From the NCBI GenBank assembly GCA_018373675.1, contig JAHAGQ010000024.1, forward strand, positions 1 to 32,993: DNA of 32,993 nucleotides, read 5' to 3'. The notes under the pieces are model-generated. The model was given only the letters and a program-made list of their open reading frames with translations. It was not told the origin of the DNA and ran no database searches. The translations under genes and the position numbers were made by a program. This DNA is from Collinsella sp. (lineage in GTDB: Bacteria > Actinomycetota > Coriobacteriia > Coriobacteriales > Coriobacteriaceae). Position 1 is the stretch's first letter; each line of letters begins with the position of its first letter. Positions 16,262 to 24,990 of the stretch are shown one piece after another.

Positions 16262-16975
16262 CTAGCCTTGGGTGACCAGTCGGTAACCGATGCCCACGTG
16301 CGTTTGGATATAGCGCGGATGCGCGGGGTCGGACTCGATCTTCTTGCGCAGCGTGCCCATAAAGACACGCAGGCTCGCCAGGTCGCTCTTAGTTGCCGTA
16401 CCCCAAATCTCGTGCAAAATAAACTGGTGCGTCAGCACCTTGTCGGCGTTGTGCGCCAGCAGGCACAAGAGCTTGTACTCGATCGGCGTCAGATGCAGTT
16501 CCTCGCCATCCATCGTGGCGATGCCGGCATCAAAATCAATATGCAGCTCACCGGTATTGAACGAACCTTCGGAGGCAACGCCGCCCGTTTGCGCATACGA
16601 GAGACGCCTGAGCGTCGTGCGAATGCGCGCGAGCAGCTCCTCGACCGAAAACGGCTTGGTCAGGTAGTCGTCGGCACCAGCATCGAGCGCGCGGATCTTG
16701 TCCGCATCCTCGCTGCGCGCCGAGACCACGATAATCGGCATGCCCGACCATGCGCGCACCGACTCCACCACCTTGACGCCGTCCATATCGGGCAGGCCCA
16801 GATCGAGCAGCACAATGCTCGGCGTCTGCGACGAGGCGGCGGCGATAGCGGCATGGGCGGTCTCCACAGCCATATGGCGCAAGCCGTGCGCCTCGAGCGC
16901 GGCAACAATAAGATTGCGGACGGCGGGGTCGTCCTCAACGACCAAGATGAGCGGTTTTACGGCAGAGTTCGGCAC
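16262..16975 (-). CDS. kdpE: KdpE-like response regulator (OmpR/PhoB family)
   Basis: This 237-residue regulator has a receiver domain with acidic pair Asp15/Asp16, phospho-acceptor Asp58 in LLDLGLPDMDG and Lys107 in LTKPFS. It ends in a winged-helix DNA-binding domain (LTPIEYKLLCLLAHNADKVL, then THVGIGYRLV). Sequence and partnering with a KdpD-like kinase point to KdpE, the activator for potassium uptake genes. I chose the GTG at 16975 because AAGGAG lies 7 nt upstream and the receiver fold starts at once; it begins 4 bp after the kdpD stop. No kdpFABC genes are in the window, so its target may be kup or genes elsewhere. Confidence 0.88.
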   Translation of the reverse strand: MPNSAVKPLILVVEDDPAVRNLIVAALEAHGLRHMAVETAHAAIAAASSQTPSIVLLDLGLPDMDGVKVVESVRAWSGMPIIVVSARSEDADKIRALDAGADDYLTKPFSVEELLARIRTTLRRLSYAQTGGVASEGSFNTGELHIDFDAGIATMDGEELHLTPIEYKLLCLLAHNADKVLTHQFILHEIWGTATKSDLASLRVFMGTLRKKIESDPAHPRYIQTHVGIGYRLVTQG

Positions 16976-16979
16976 AGCG

Positions 16980-18605
16980 CTACTCCTTATCAAACGAAAC
17001 GTCGGCGGCAGGAAGCTCAATCGTAAAGACCGAGCCGTGCGGGTCCGCCGCGGCAACCTCTATGCTACCGCCATGCGCCAGCGCAATGGAGCGGCAGAGC
17101 GAAAGACCCAGGCCCACGCTGCGGTGACTGTCAGCCAGACCGTGGTTGGCGGTATAGAACGACTCGAAGATCCGCTCGCGATCCTCGGGTGCGATGCCCG
17201 GACCATCATCGGCCACCGAGCACGCCACGCGTCCATCGTCGACGCCAATCGAAATCACGATATGCGAGCCTGCGGGCGTATAGGTGATGGCGTTGTTCAC
17301 CAGATTGACCACCAGCTGCACCATCAGACGCGCATCGACGTTGACGAGCGCCGGCTCGTCGCACGGCACCACCTTAAGGTCGTGCTCGCGCACGGCAGGG
17401 TTCACGTGGCGCAGTGCCTCCTCGACGATATCGTCCATGAGCTCGAGCGTGGTCGACAGATGCATGCCGCCACCCTCGAGCTTGGTGATAGCGAGCAGAT
17501 TCTCGACAGTGGCGTTGAGCCATTGCGCATCCGAGCGAATGGACAGGAGCAGGCCGCGGCGCGTCTGGGCGTCGAGCACGGCGGTGCCGGTCGAGCCCTG
17601 GTCGAGCAGCACGTCGGCATTACCCGAAATACTGGTGAGCGGCGTGCGCAGGTCGTGCGAGATGGAGCGCAGCAGGTTGGCGCGCAGCTGCTCGTTTTTG
17701 GCGAGCACCGCCGCCTCCTCACGGGCCTCCATGGCGCGGGCGCGATCGAGTGCCAGCTCGCCTTCGCTCACGATGGCATCGGCAAGTGTCCGTTCCTCAT
17801 GTGTCAGCACGTCGGGCTCGGCAACGATAGCCAGCACGCCCACCACCGAGGCGGGGTCGCCCGAGCGCACGAAGCCGTCGCCTGTGCGAACCGTCAGGTA
17901 GATGCCATAAAACGCCGATCCGCCATAGGTGGCATCGAGCGGCGTACCCACATAGGCGGACGCCGAGAGCCGCGGCGGCATCTGCGGCGCCAGCTCGTGC
18001 ACCGGGGCGGCATCGCCCACGGCCGTGTACGTCGCACGCGGCAGCAGGTCATCGCCCTCGGCGTCGGCGCTGTACCACACAACCGGACAGCCCGAAAGAC
18101 GCGCCAGCTGCGTGGCCATGGCGTGAACGATCTGATGCTGATCGGCGCACCGCTGCAGCATGCGGTTGGTCTCGAGCACCATATGCGTGCGGCGGTCGCT
18201 GGCGGCAGCCTGTGCCAAGGCGCGGCGCAGGGCCAACGCAATCGAGCTCGACACAAGCGAAACCACGAACATGATGAAGAACATGCCGGGATAGCCGCGG
18301 TCGATAAGCGACAGCGAGTAGCGCGGGTCGACAAACAAAAAGTTGTAGAGCGCCACGGCGGCAGCCGAGCTCAGCAAGCAATACAGGCGACTCCAGGTAA
18401 AGAATGCGCACAGCTGAACGGCGAACACATAGACGATCATGATGCTCGGCGCGAGACCCGGATGGTCGAGCAGCGCGCCCACAATCGTCGCCGCGACCAG
18501 CAGCCCCACCGATACGCAGGCGTCATACAGAGGAGTGCGGCGCGTCAGCGTTGTGCGCCGCCACCAAAAACTATCGGCAATATCGCCGTCCGTACGAACG
18601 TCCAT
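16980..18605 (-). CDS. kdpD: Short KdpD-like sensor histidine kinase
   Basis: This 541-residue kinase corresponds to the C-terminal part of KdpD (E. coli 894 aa). It begins with four close transmembrane segments (DUF4118 type, about residues 28-125), then a GAF-like region (about 145-280), HisKA with His317 in SISHDLRTPLTSISGNAD, and an HATPase domain with N box NLVNNAITYTP, G1 DDGPGIAPEDRERIF and G2 GLGLSLC. The N-terminal KdpD sensor and universal-stress domains, which bind ATP or c-di-AMP in full-length KdpD, are absent, and the ATG at 18605 follows a GAGAGG-like site, so this is not an obvious truncation. It is followed 4 bp later by kdpE. The signal is likely potassium or turgor. Confidence 0.88.
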   Translation of the reverse strand: MDVRTDGDIADSFWWRRTTLTRRTPLYDACVSVGLLVAATIVGALLDHPGLAPSIMIVYVFAVQLCAFFTWSRLYCLLSSAAAVALYNFLFVDPRYSLSLIDRGYPGMFFIMFVVSLVSSSIALALRRALAQAAASDRRTHMVLETNRMLQRCADQHQIVHAMATQLARLSGCPVVWYSADAEGDDLLPRATYTAVGDAAPVHELAPQMPPRLSASAYVGTPLDATYGGSAFYGIYLTVRTGDGFVRSGDPASVVGVLAIVAEPDVLTHEERTLADAIVSEGELALDRARAMEAREEAAVLAKNEQLRANLLRSISHDLRTPLTSISGNADVLLDQGSTGTAVLDAQTRRGLLLSIRSDAQWLNATVENLLAITKLEGGGMHLSTTLELMDDIVEEALRHVNPAVREHDLKVVPCDEPALVNVDARLMVQLVVNLVNNAITYTPAGSHIVISIGVDDGRVACSVADDGPGIAPEDRERIFESFYTANHGLADSHRSVGLGLSLCRSIALAHGGSIEVAAADPHGSVFTIELPAADVSFDKE

Positions 18606-18634
18606 CAGCGTCCCGCCCCTCTCTCAAAAACAAA

Positions 18635-18690
18635 AACCACCACAAAGGGGACAGGCACCCTTGTGGTGGTTTCCCCTTGTGGTGGTTCCA
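18635..18690. repeat. Palindromic repeat with two competing 3' arms
   Basis: AACCACCACAAAGGGG (from 18635) can pair with either of two tandem copies of CTTGTGGTGGTT (18660-18671 and 18677-18688). The element lies between the 64-residue membrane protein gene and kdpD, all read leftward, so it could form alternative hairpins in that transcript. It may equally be a dispersed intergenic palindrome. Confidence 0.7.
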
Positions 18691-18718
18691 AGTGTAAAGC
18701 CTTTGCAACCTGCGGTCG

Positions 18719-18913
18719 TTAGACAAACAGCACGTGCGCGAGCAGTGCGCACACGCACGCCGCGACAAGCACCGTCACCACGATCGAAATCACGCGATCG
18801 GCCATGTCCATGTTGGCACGATTCGTAAAGAACCGATCTTCGGCGGCATCGGCGCGTGCCTCACGCACCATCTCGGCAGCAAGATCGCAACCGTCAAGCA
18901 CCTTTGCATCCAT
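18719..18913 (-). CDS. Small single-pass membrane protein (64 aa)
   Basis: The protein has a charged N-terminal part (MDAKVLDGCDLAAEMVREAR and on to about residue 40) and one strong C-terminal hydrophobic segment (ISIVVTVLVAACVCALLAHV) that reaches the end. The ATG at 18913 follows GGAGGAAACC, a near-ideal ribosome binding site; a longer open frame upstream lacks support. It lies 69 bp downstream of kup and 113 bp upstream of kdpD, on the same strand. I do not recognise a family. Size, topology and position suggest an accessory or regulatory peptide for Kup or KdpD, which is inference. Confidence 0.7.
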   Translation of the reverse strand: MDAKVLDGCDLAAEMVREARADAAEDRFFTNRANMDMADRVISIVVTVLVAACVCALLAHVLFV

Positions 18914-18982
18914 GGTTTCCTCCCAGGACTCAATCCCCATCAATACAAGCCCGCCCGTTCGCAGACAAACCTCGAGCGTCGA

Positions 18983-21010
18983 CTACGGGCGCTCGTTGGG
19001 GGCCAGGCGCTGCATCTTGTTCACGGCTTTGAACTTGGTGAACAGCGGCACGTACTCAAAGCTCACGTTGGAGTTCTCCAGGCCGTACCAACGCGCAGGC
19101 GTGCCGGCGGCGCGACGGATGATGTACTTGAGCGTGATGGCCGTACGCTCGCTGGGCTCCACATCGCTTTCGGGCGCCAGAAGCTTACGGATCAGGACGA
19201 ACTTGAACGTGCCGATGTTACCCGGATCCTTGTAGACCGAGTAGTCATGCGTCTGCGGCGGCAACTCGCCGGTGGCAGCCAGGTCCTGAACAACCTGACG
19301 CAGGTAGGCATTGACGCGCTGGTTGATCTTGTAGCCCAGGTACAGATGCACGCGGAACACGTAGTCGGTGCCGAACGTCTCGACCGAATAGGCAAAGGTG
19401 TGCGGTTCGTCCATGGTCTCGACATTCACAAACCACCAGGCGCGGGCACGCTTGGGATGCTTGTCCAGAATCGAGTAGACGATGTCGCGGTCGATGTAAT
19501 CGGTATGGGTGTCCTTGGTCAGGTACACGACGTTGTCGCTCATGCGCTCGTAACGGTCGTCGTCGCGCAGGCGCTTGAGCTGCGGCAGGTAGCTGCGCAG
19601 CGGCAGCAGCGTAAACTGGCGCTGCTCAACAGCCGTACCGTTGTACCAGCACACCATAACACCCATGATGAGTGCAGCCATGAGGATGGTGAAATAGCCG
19701 CCGTGGAAGAACTTGGTGAGCGAGCTCACGAAGAAGAAGCCTTCGAGCAAAAGGAAGAAGGCCGCGAAGATCCACGGAGCAACCTTGAGCTTGCGCTCCT
19801 CGTGCAGGTAGAAGAAGAGCAGCAGCGTGGTGCACATCATAGTCAGCGTAATGGCAAGGCCGTAGGCGGCTTCCATATGCGCCGAGTTCTGGAACAGCAG
19901 CACCACGATGACGCAGCCGACAAGCATGACGTTGTTGACCATGGGGATGTAGAGCTGGCCTTTGGTCTCGGCAGGGTAGAAGACCTGCATGTGCGGCATG
20001 AGGTCCAGACGGCTGGCCTCGGACACCAGCGAGAATGCGCCGGTGATGAGCGCCTGCGAGGCAATGATGGCCGCGACGGTGGAAAGGCCGACGGCAAAGG
20101 GACGCAGGCCCGGGGCGAGCATCTGGTAGAAGGGGTTGAGGTCGGCAATGCCCATGAGCTCGGGGCTGGCAGCGTTGTTCATAAGCCAAGCGCCCTGGCC
20201 CATATAGGACAGCAGCAGGCAGCACTTAACGAACGGCCAGGTAGCGTAGATATTGCCGCGGCCGACGTGGCCCATGTCGGAGTAGAGCGCCTCGGCACCG
20301 GTGGTGGCGAGGAAGCAGCTGCCCAGAATCATGATGCCCGCGTGGTTGTTGGGGCTCAACAAAAAGGCGATGCCGCGGAGCGGGTTGAGGCACAGCAGCA
20401 CGGCGGGGTGCTGTAAGACAAAGAACAGACCCGTGCCGCCCAGGAATAGGAACCACAGCGTCATGATGGGGCCAAAGGCGTGACCGATCTTGGCCGTACC
20501 GATGCGTTGCACCAAAAAGAGCGCGATGATGATGGCGAGCGTAATGGCGACGACGCGGCCCTGGTCATCGCCCAGCACGGCATGGACCGCCGGGATGGTG
20601 CGCAGGCCCTCGATGGCCGTGGTAACGGTAACGGCCGGCGTCAGGATGCCGTCGGCGAGCAGCGCGGCGCCACCCAGCATGGCGGGGATGATAAGCCACT
20701 TGCCGCAGCGCTTGACCAGGCTGTACAGGGCAAAGATGCCGCCCTCACCATGGTTATCGGCACGCAGCGAGATCAGCACGTACTTGATGGTGGTCAGCAG
20801 CGTGACCGTCCACACGACAAGGGAGAGCGCGCCGAGCACGAACTCCTCCGTCACGCTTCCGATGCCGCCGTTGCCGGCAACGAGCGCCTTGGTTACATAC
20901 ATAGGGCTGGTGCCGATATCGCCATACACCACGCCCAGCGTGACGAGCATCGCCGAGATGCTCACAGGAATCGCAGCGTGCGAGGCTGCCTCCTTGGCCT
21001 TTTGTTCCAT
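18983..21010 (-). CDS. kup: Kup/Trk-type low-affinity potassium transporter
   Basis: This 675-residue protein has the Kup (KUP/HAK/KT) signature GVVYGDIGTSPMYV near the N-terminus, then RADNHGEGGIFALYSL, about 12 transmembrane helices to around residue 470, and a cytoplasmic C-terminal domain. It is a proton-coupled potassium importer in the cell membrane. The ATG at 21010 is preceded by GGGAGGAAACC about 10 nt away; an in-frame TTG six codons earlier is less likely. The leader shows no ydaO-type c-di-AMP riboswitch. Downstream genes on the same strand encode a small membrane protein and KdpDE, suggesting a potassium-homeostasis unit. Length fits the family (622-680). Confidence 0.95.
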   Translation of the reverse strand: MEQKAKEAASHAAIPVSISAMLVTLGVVYGDIGTSPMYVTKALVAGNGGIGSVTEEFVLGALSLVVWTVTLLTTIKYVLISLRADNHGEGGIFALYSLVKRCGKWLIIPAMLGGAALLADGILTPAVTVTTAIEGLRTIPAVHAVLGDDQGRVVAITLAIIIALFLVQRIGTAKIGHAFGPIMTLWFLFLGGTGLFFVLQHPAVLLCLNPLRGIAFLLSPNNHAGIMILGSCFLATTGAEALYSDMGHVGRGNIYATWPFVKCCLLLSYMGQGAWLMNNAASPELMGIADLNPFYQMLAPGLRPFAVGLSTVAAIIASQALITGAFSLVSEASRLDLMPHMQVFYPAETKGQLYIPMVNNVMLVGCVIVVLLFQNSAHMEAAYGLAITLTMMCTTLLLFFYLHEERKLKVAPWIFAAFFLLLEGFFFVSSLTKFFHGGYFTILMAALIMGVMVCWYNGTAVEQRQFTLLPLRSYLPQLKRLRDDDRYERMSDNVVYLTKDTHTDYIDRDIVYSILDKHPKRARAWWFVNVETMDEPHTFAYSVETFGTDYVFRVHLYLGYKINQRVNAYLRQVVQDLAATGELPPQTHDYSVYKDPGNIGTFKFVLIRKLLAPESDVEPSERTAITLKYIIRRAAGTPARWYGLENSNVSFEYVPLFTKFKAVNKMQRLAPNERP

Positions 21011-21132
21011 AAGCCGGTTTCCTCCCAACTTTAATGTTCGAAGGAATTATAGGTAATCGGCCCATGTTTAAATGCACTGTTTTCCCAGCTAGATAAAGAT
21101 TTATACAGTCTTTAGGCTACCGCGGCGATATG

Positions 21133-21167
21133 GAATGTGACAAAGGGACTGTCCCTTTGTCACATTC
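21133..21167. repeat. Perfect 35-bp palindrome (terminator-like)
   Basis: Seventeen bases (GAATGTGACAAAGGGAC) are followed by a single T and their exact reverse complement. It lies 1 bp beyond the nitroreductase stop codon and about 120 bp upstream of kup. It could terminate the nitroreductase transcript but has no loop larger than 1 nt and no T tract, so it is more like a REP-type dispersed palindrome. Confidence 0.8.
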
Positions 21168-21168
21168 G

Positions 21169-22044
21169 TCATTTTCCGAGCCAGTTTTTGAACCACCACT
21201 CCATGGAGCGGCTCATCTCGGCCATAAAGGGACTCGTGTGCTTGCGGGTATAGATGTCCACGACGCGCTCCCCCACCTCGCGGGCGTGCGGACGGAACAT
21301 CGCGTCCATCTCGTCCACCTGCGCGTCCATGGTCGCGGCATCCGCACGGCAGTAGCGCTCCTCGTGCACCAGGTTCACCACGGGGTGTGCGATCGCCGGA
21401 CGCTCCTTACGGGGCGTGCCGATGATGAGCATCGATAGCGGCATGGTATAGGGCGGCAGATCGAGCAGCTCGGCAACTTCCTCGGCATTCTCGACGATAT
21501 CACCGATATAGCAGCTCCCCAGGCCCAGGGCCTCGGCGGCAACCACGGCGTTTTGCGCGGCGATCACGGCATCCTGAGCCGCGATGGCAAAGTCGCCCAA
21601 ACCCGGCGCGCGGCGGGGCGCCTTGCCCGTACGCTCGACAAACTCGGGCTCAAAGCAGCCCACGTGCTCAAACAGATCGATCCACTTGGCATAATCGACC
21701 ACAAATATTAGTGCCCAGGGCGCCTTGGCGATCATGGGCTGGTGGTCGCACAGGTCGGCCAGGCGGTCGAGCGTTGCCTGCTCGCGGACGCTCACGATGG
21801 AATACATCATCATGGCGCCCGCCGACGGCGCGCGGCTCGCCGCATGCAAGATCGCCGCCCGCTGCTCGTCGGTCACCGCCACGGGACGGTCGTCGTCATC
21901 ACGCGCGAAGGCACGCGTGGACGAGCGGTGTTCCAAGATGTCCAGCGCCGCGTTGCCCGTAGTCTCGACCGGATAGCCGCCCGCGTCCACGCCCACAGCT
22001 CCGCCGCAGTACTCGGCGCCCGTCATACAAACCTGCTCGCTCAT
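21169..22044 (-). CDS. Nitroreductase-family flavoprotein
   Basis: This 291-residue protein has the FMN-binding nitroreductase fold: HRSSTRAFARDDDDRPV near the N-terminus, AASRAPSAGAMMMYSIV, the central APWALIFVVDYAKW strand, DAVIAAQNAVVAAEALGLGS, CYIGDI, and LSMLIIGTPRKE. It should be an NAD(P)H-dependent oxidoreductase for nitro compounds, quinones or similar substrates in the cytoplasm; the natural substrate is unknown. It is longer than typical members (about 200) because of an N-terminal 30-residue extension and a C-terminal helical tail. The start at 22044 follows a GAGGG-type site, with an in-frame ATG six codons later as alternative. It is divergent from the LTA-synthase-like gene. 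Confidence 0.88.
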   Translation of the reverse strand: MSEQVCMTGAEYCGGAVGVDAGGYPVETTGNAALDILEHRSSTRAFARDDDDRPVAVTDEQRAAILHAASRAPSAGAMMMYSIVSVREQATLDRLADLCDHQPMIAKAPWALIFVVDYAKWIDLFEHVGCFEPEFVERTGKAPRRAPGLGDFAIAAQDAVIAAQNAVVAAEALGLGSCYIGDIVENAEEVAELLDLPPYTMPLSMLIIGTPRKERPAIAHPVVNLVHEERYCRADAATMDAQVDEMDAMFRPHAREVGERVVDIYTRKHTSPFMAEMSRSMEWWFKNWLGK

Positions 22045-22257
22045 CGCCCTACCCTCGCCATTTCTTTAAGAAGCCTTTACGTTTCCGTGTAATTCCCGTC
22101 CATTATCGCGCAGGTCGCCACTACATTGCGCCACACCGCCGCACGTGCGCGTTAATATGGCTGGTTGTTGTGCGCAGCCACCAATTGCAGCGCATATCTT
22201 GGTAACAATCGGGTAAACCCCCGCTTTCGTACGTTTTAGTTTGTGAGGAGTCTCAGC

Positions 22258-24558
22258 ATGTTCGCTGCCGCCATCTCGCTCGTCGGTCTTGCGGCGACCG
22301 TCTACCTTGTCTTGCGCGAGGCCAAGGCCATTTGCGCTCAGTCGGGCACCGTTGCCAAAAGCGCTCTTGGGTGGAGCGTCGCCTTCGGCCTGTTCCAGCT
22401 CTTTTTGACCATTTGGGGCGCCATTGGCCTCGTCGCCCAAAACGAGCCGCTCGCCTTTGTGATGCTCATCCTGACCAACGCCATCCTCACCGGCTGCGCT
22501 TGGGCCAGCATCGCACGCGACCGCATCGCCCCGCGCGTCTTTGCGTTCGCCAAGCCCGACGCCCCCGCCCCCACCGGCAAGCTCGCCCGCCTGCGCGGCG
22601 CCTTTGTGGGCAAACCACTCGTCGCCGCCGTCCTGTGCCTGCTGCTCGCCGGCGTCTTTGCGCTGCTGGGCATGGAGGTCTCGTCCAACCACGACTTTAC
22701 CTGGGTCTACCCCCTGTGCATCCTGCTCGAGTGGGCCATCATCACCACGCTCATGGTCGGCCTGTTCTTCCTGTTCCAGCGCCACGGCGCAGCCCCCGCG
22801 GTCTTGGCCTTCGCCCTCTTTGTCCTGGGCATTGCCGAGTTCTTCGTCATCACGTTTAAATCCATGCCCATCCAGCCGGGCGACCTTTCGGCCATCTCCA
22901 CCGCCGCTGCGGTCGCCGGCACCGGCTACACCTTCTCGATCTCGCTGTTCTGCGTGCTGTCCATGGGCTTTACCGCCATCGCCATGCTGCTATGCGAGTA
23001 CGCCGGCCTGGTGGCACCGCACCGTCAGAAGGGCGCCGCCAACGCCAAGCGCATGCTGCTCACCAACCTGCTCGTCGCCGTGCTGTGCCTGGGCGGTGTG
23101 ACCGCGCACGTCACGCTCATCGACTACTACAACACCCTCGGCATCACCGTCTACACCTGGCGCCCGCTCGAGAGCTACTGGCGCGAGGGCTACCTGCCTG
23201 CCTTTATTAGTGCGGCGCAGTCCATCAAGCCGCCCAAACCCGCCGACTACTCCGTCGACGATGCCAAGGCCACGCTCAAAAAGTACGCCAAGGCCTACGA
23301 CAAGTCCGACGCCGCCAAGAGCGACGAGCGCACCGCCGCAAAGGACCAATTCGACAGCGAGAAGCCCACGGTCATCGCCATCATGAACGAGACCTTCTCG
23401 GACCTGTCCATCTACCAGAACATGCGCGCCGGCTACGAGGGCCCGCAGTACTTTAAGAACCTGTCCAACTGCCTCAGCCGCGGCAAGCTCTACGTGAGCG
23501 CCTACGGCGGCGGTACCGCCAATACCGAGTTTGAGTTTATGACCGGCAACTCCATGGCCAACCTGGGCTCGGGCGTGTACCCCTACACCATCTACAACAT
23601 GGAGACGACCGGGAACCTGGCAGAGCAGTTCAAATCGCTCGGCTATTCCAACACGGCCATGCACCCCAACCACGCGACCAACTGGAACCGCGAGAACGTC
23701 TACAAGGACTTTGGCTTTGACCAGTTCCTGTCCATCAACGATTTCCAGGGAGCCGACACCCTGCGCGGCATGGTGACCGACCAGGCTACCTACGACAAGA
23801 TTCTTGAGCTGCTCGACCAGAACGCCGATCCGCAGTTTATCTTCGACGTGACCATGCAGAACCACTCGGGCTACGATACGGGTCTGCTGCCGGTCGACAA
23901 GCAGATGCACCTGAACATCGACACGACCGATCTGGATGCCAAGACCATCGAGGACGGCACGCTGTCCGATGTCGACGAGTACGTCTCGTGCATTGAGCAG
24001 TCCGACCAGGCGCTGCGTTACTTCCTCAACGCCCTGAACAAACTCGACCGCAAGGTGGTCGTGGTGTTCTGGGGCGACCATCAGCCGTTCTTCCCGTCCA
24101 AGTTCAACGACAAGTGGTTTACCGGCGAGGACGACGCCACCCACCAGGAGCGCTTGTGGCAGACCGACTACATCATTTGGGCTAACTACGACGTTGCCGG
24201 CTGCAACCAGACGAGCGAGGTCGACGACCTGTCCACCAACTACCTGTCCACCCAGCTTATGCAGCTGATTGGCGCGCCTCTCTCCGACTATCAGAAGGCG
24301 CACATGACGCTGCGTGAGTCGCTGCCCGCTATCAACTCCGTGGGCTACGAGGACGCTAGCCTGCGCTGGGCGCTCTCCTCCAACGTCACCGGCGACGACG
24401 CCGCTGCCGCAGCCGCCACCAAGGCGCGCGAGGATTACGCCAAGATGCAGTACTACGAGATGTTCCGCGACGGCAAGAACGTGTACACCGAGCACTTCCA
24501 GACCGAGGCCAACGAGACCGACCCCAACCTGGCGCCGGGTACGACCAAGATCAAGTAA
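22258..24558 (+). CDS. LTA-synthase-like membrane sulfatase (glycerol/phosphoglycerol transferase)
   Basis: This 766-residue protein has about eight N-terminal transmembrane helices (to about residue 300) and an extracellular alkaline-phosphatase/sulfatase domain of the LtaS type. Metal ligand Glu378 is in IMNETFSDLS, the catalytic Thr420 is in GGGTANTEFEFMTG, a conserved His is in MQNHSGY, and Asp607-His608 are in FWGDHQPFF. LtaS transfers glycerol phosphate from phosphatidylglycerol to build lipoteichoic acid; related enzymes decorate other cell-wall polymers. LtaS has five helices, so the eight here suggest a distinct subgroup. The ATG at 22258 follows GAGGAG; a GTG at 22243 overlaps that site and is unlikely. 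A nested palindrome with a terminator-like hairpin follows. Confidence 0.9.
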   Translation: MFAAAISLVGLAATVYLVLREAKAICAQSGTVAKSALGWSVAFGLFQLFLTIWGAIGLVAQNEPLAFVMLILTNAILTGCAWASIARDRIAPRVFAFAKPDAPAPTGKLARLRGAFVGKPLVAAVLCLLLAGVFALLGMEVSSNHDFTWVYPLCILLEWAIITTLMVGLFFLFQRHGAAPAVLAFALFVLGIAEFFVITFKSMPIQPGDLSAISTAAAVAGTGYTFSISLFCVLSMGFTAIAMLLCEYAGLVAPHRQKGAANAKRMLLTNLLVAVLCLGGVTAHVTLIDYYNTLGITVYTWRPLESYWREGYLPAFISAAQSIKPPKPADYSVDDAKATLKKYAKAYDKSDAAKSDERTAAKDQFDSEKPTVIAIMNETFSDLSIYQNMRAGYEGPQYFKNLSNCLSRGKLYVSAYGGGTANTEFEFMTGNSMANLGSGVYPYTIYNMETTGNLAEQFKSLGYSNTAMHPNHATNWNRENVYKDFGFDQFLSINDFQGADTLRGMVTDQATYDKILELLDQNADPQFIFDVTMQNHSGYDTGLLPVDKQMHLNIDTTDLDAKTIEDGTLSDVDEYVSCIEQSDQALRYFLNALNKLDRKVVVVFWGDHQPFFPSKFNDKWFTGEDDATHQERLWQTDYIIWANYDVAGCNQTSEVDDLSTNYLSTQLMQLIGAPLSDYQKAHMTLRESLPAINSVGYEDASLRWALSSNVTGDDAAAAAATKAREDYAKMQYYEMFRDGKNVYTEHFQTEANETDPNLAPGTTKIK

Positions 24559-24578
24559 CGGGGTCGGGGGCCCGAATC

Positions 24579-24706
24579 GGCGGCAGGCGGAGGTACGGGA
24601 AAGGTCTGCTGCTCAAACAGTCCTGCGCAAGACGGGGGCCACATTAAGTGGCCCCCTTTGCGTGCGGAACTCGCGACAGACCTTTCCCGTACCTCCGCCT
24701 GCCGCC
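24579..24706. repeat. Perfect 30-bp inverted repeat around a hairpin
   Basis: Arms 24579-24608 and 24677-24706 are exact reverse complements (inner part TACGGGAAAGGTCTG). They flank a second hairpin at 24634-24656. The nested layout matches the element at 2414-2629, with different sequence. Confidence 0.9.
24634..24656 (+). terminator. Terminator of the LTA-synthase-like gene
   Basis: GGGGGCCAC pairs exactly with GTGGCCCCC around a 5-nt loop and is followed by TTTG. It lies 75 bp past the stop codon. Confidence 0.65.
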
Positions 24707-24917
24707 GCCCCTCACCCGTTGCGGGTTGAGTGGGCTGATGAGAGACTGCGCTCGCCCCATTGCAGATGCGTGGCCTGTCATGCGTATCGCGGAAACCGCG
24801 TCCCACTCTGAATGCATCCAGCGAACGCGTGCGAGTGTGTTGTCCAGAACGGTCTCGTCATCGGGGTTATGGAAAATGTCACCCCAAATGCTTGCCACGG
24901 TTGCGCCCACGTGTGTC

Positions 24918-24948
24918 AAGAAAAAAGCCTCGGGGATTTCGAGGCTTT
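24918..24948 (-). terminator. Terminator of the flavodoxin-like gene
   Basis: AAAGCCTCG (24924-24932) pairs with CGAGGCTTT (24940-24948); on the leftward transcript the stem is followed by TTTTTTCTT. This is a textbook Rho-independent terminator, 42 bp after the stop codon. Confidence 0.85.
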
Positions 24949-24990
24949 CACGTTTGTATTGTTTTGCACGAAGGACCGCGGACGGCGAAG

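Larger units (their letters stand above)
24559..24990. other. Gap with nested palindrome and possible ORF remnant
   Basis: This 432-bp gap contains a perfect 30-bp inverted repeat enclosing a hairpin (24579-24706) and the terminator of the flavodoxin-like gene (24918-24948). Between them, on the minus strand (about 24919 down to 24710), an open frame reads IWGDIFHNPDDETVLDNTLA and more with plausible codons, but it has no ribosome binding site and runs into the palindrome. I do not recognise it; it may be a gene remnant. Confidence 0.5.

Noticed and set aside
21011..21132. c-di-AMP (ydaO) riboswitch in the kup leader
   Set aside because: The leader is only about 120 bp and lacks the conserved ydaO core sequences.
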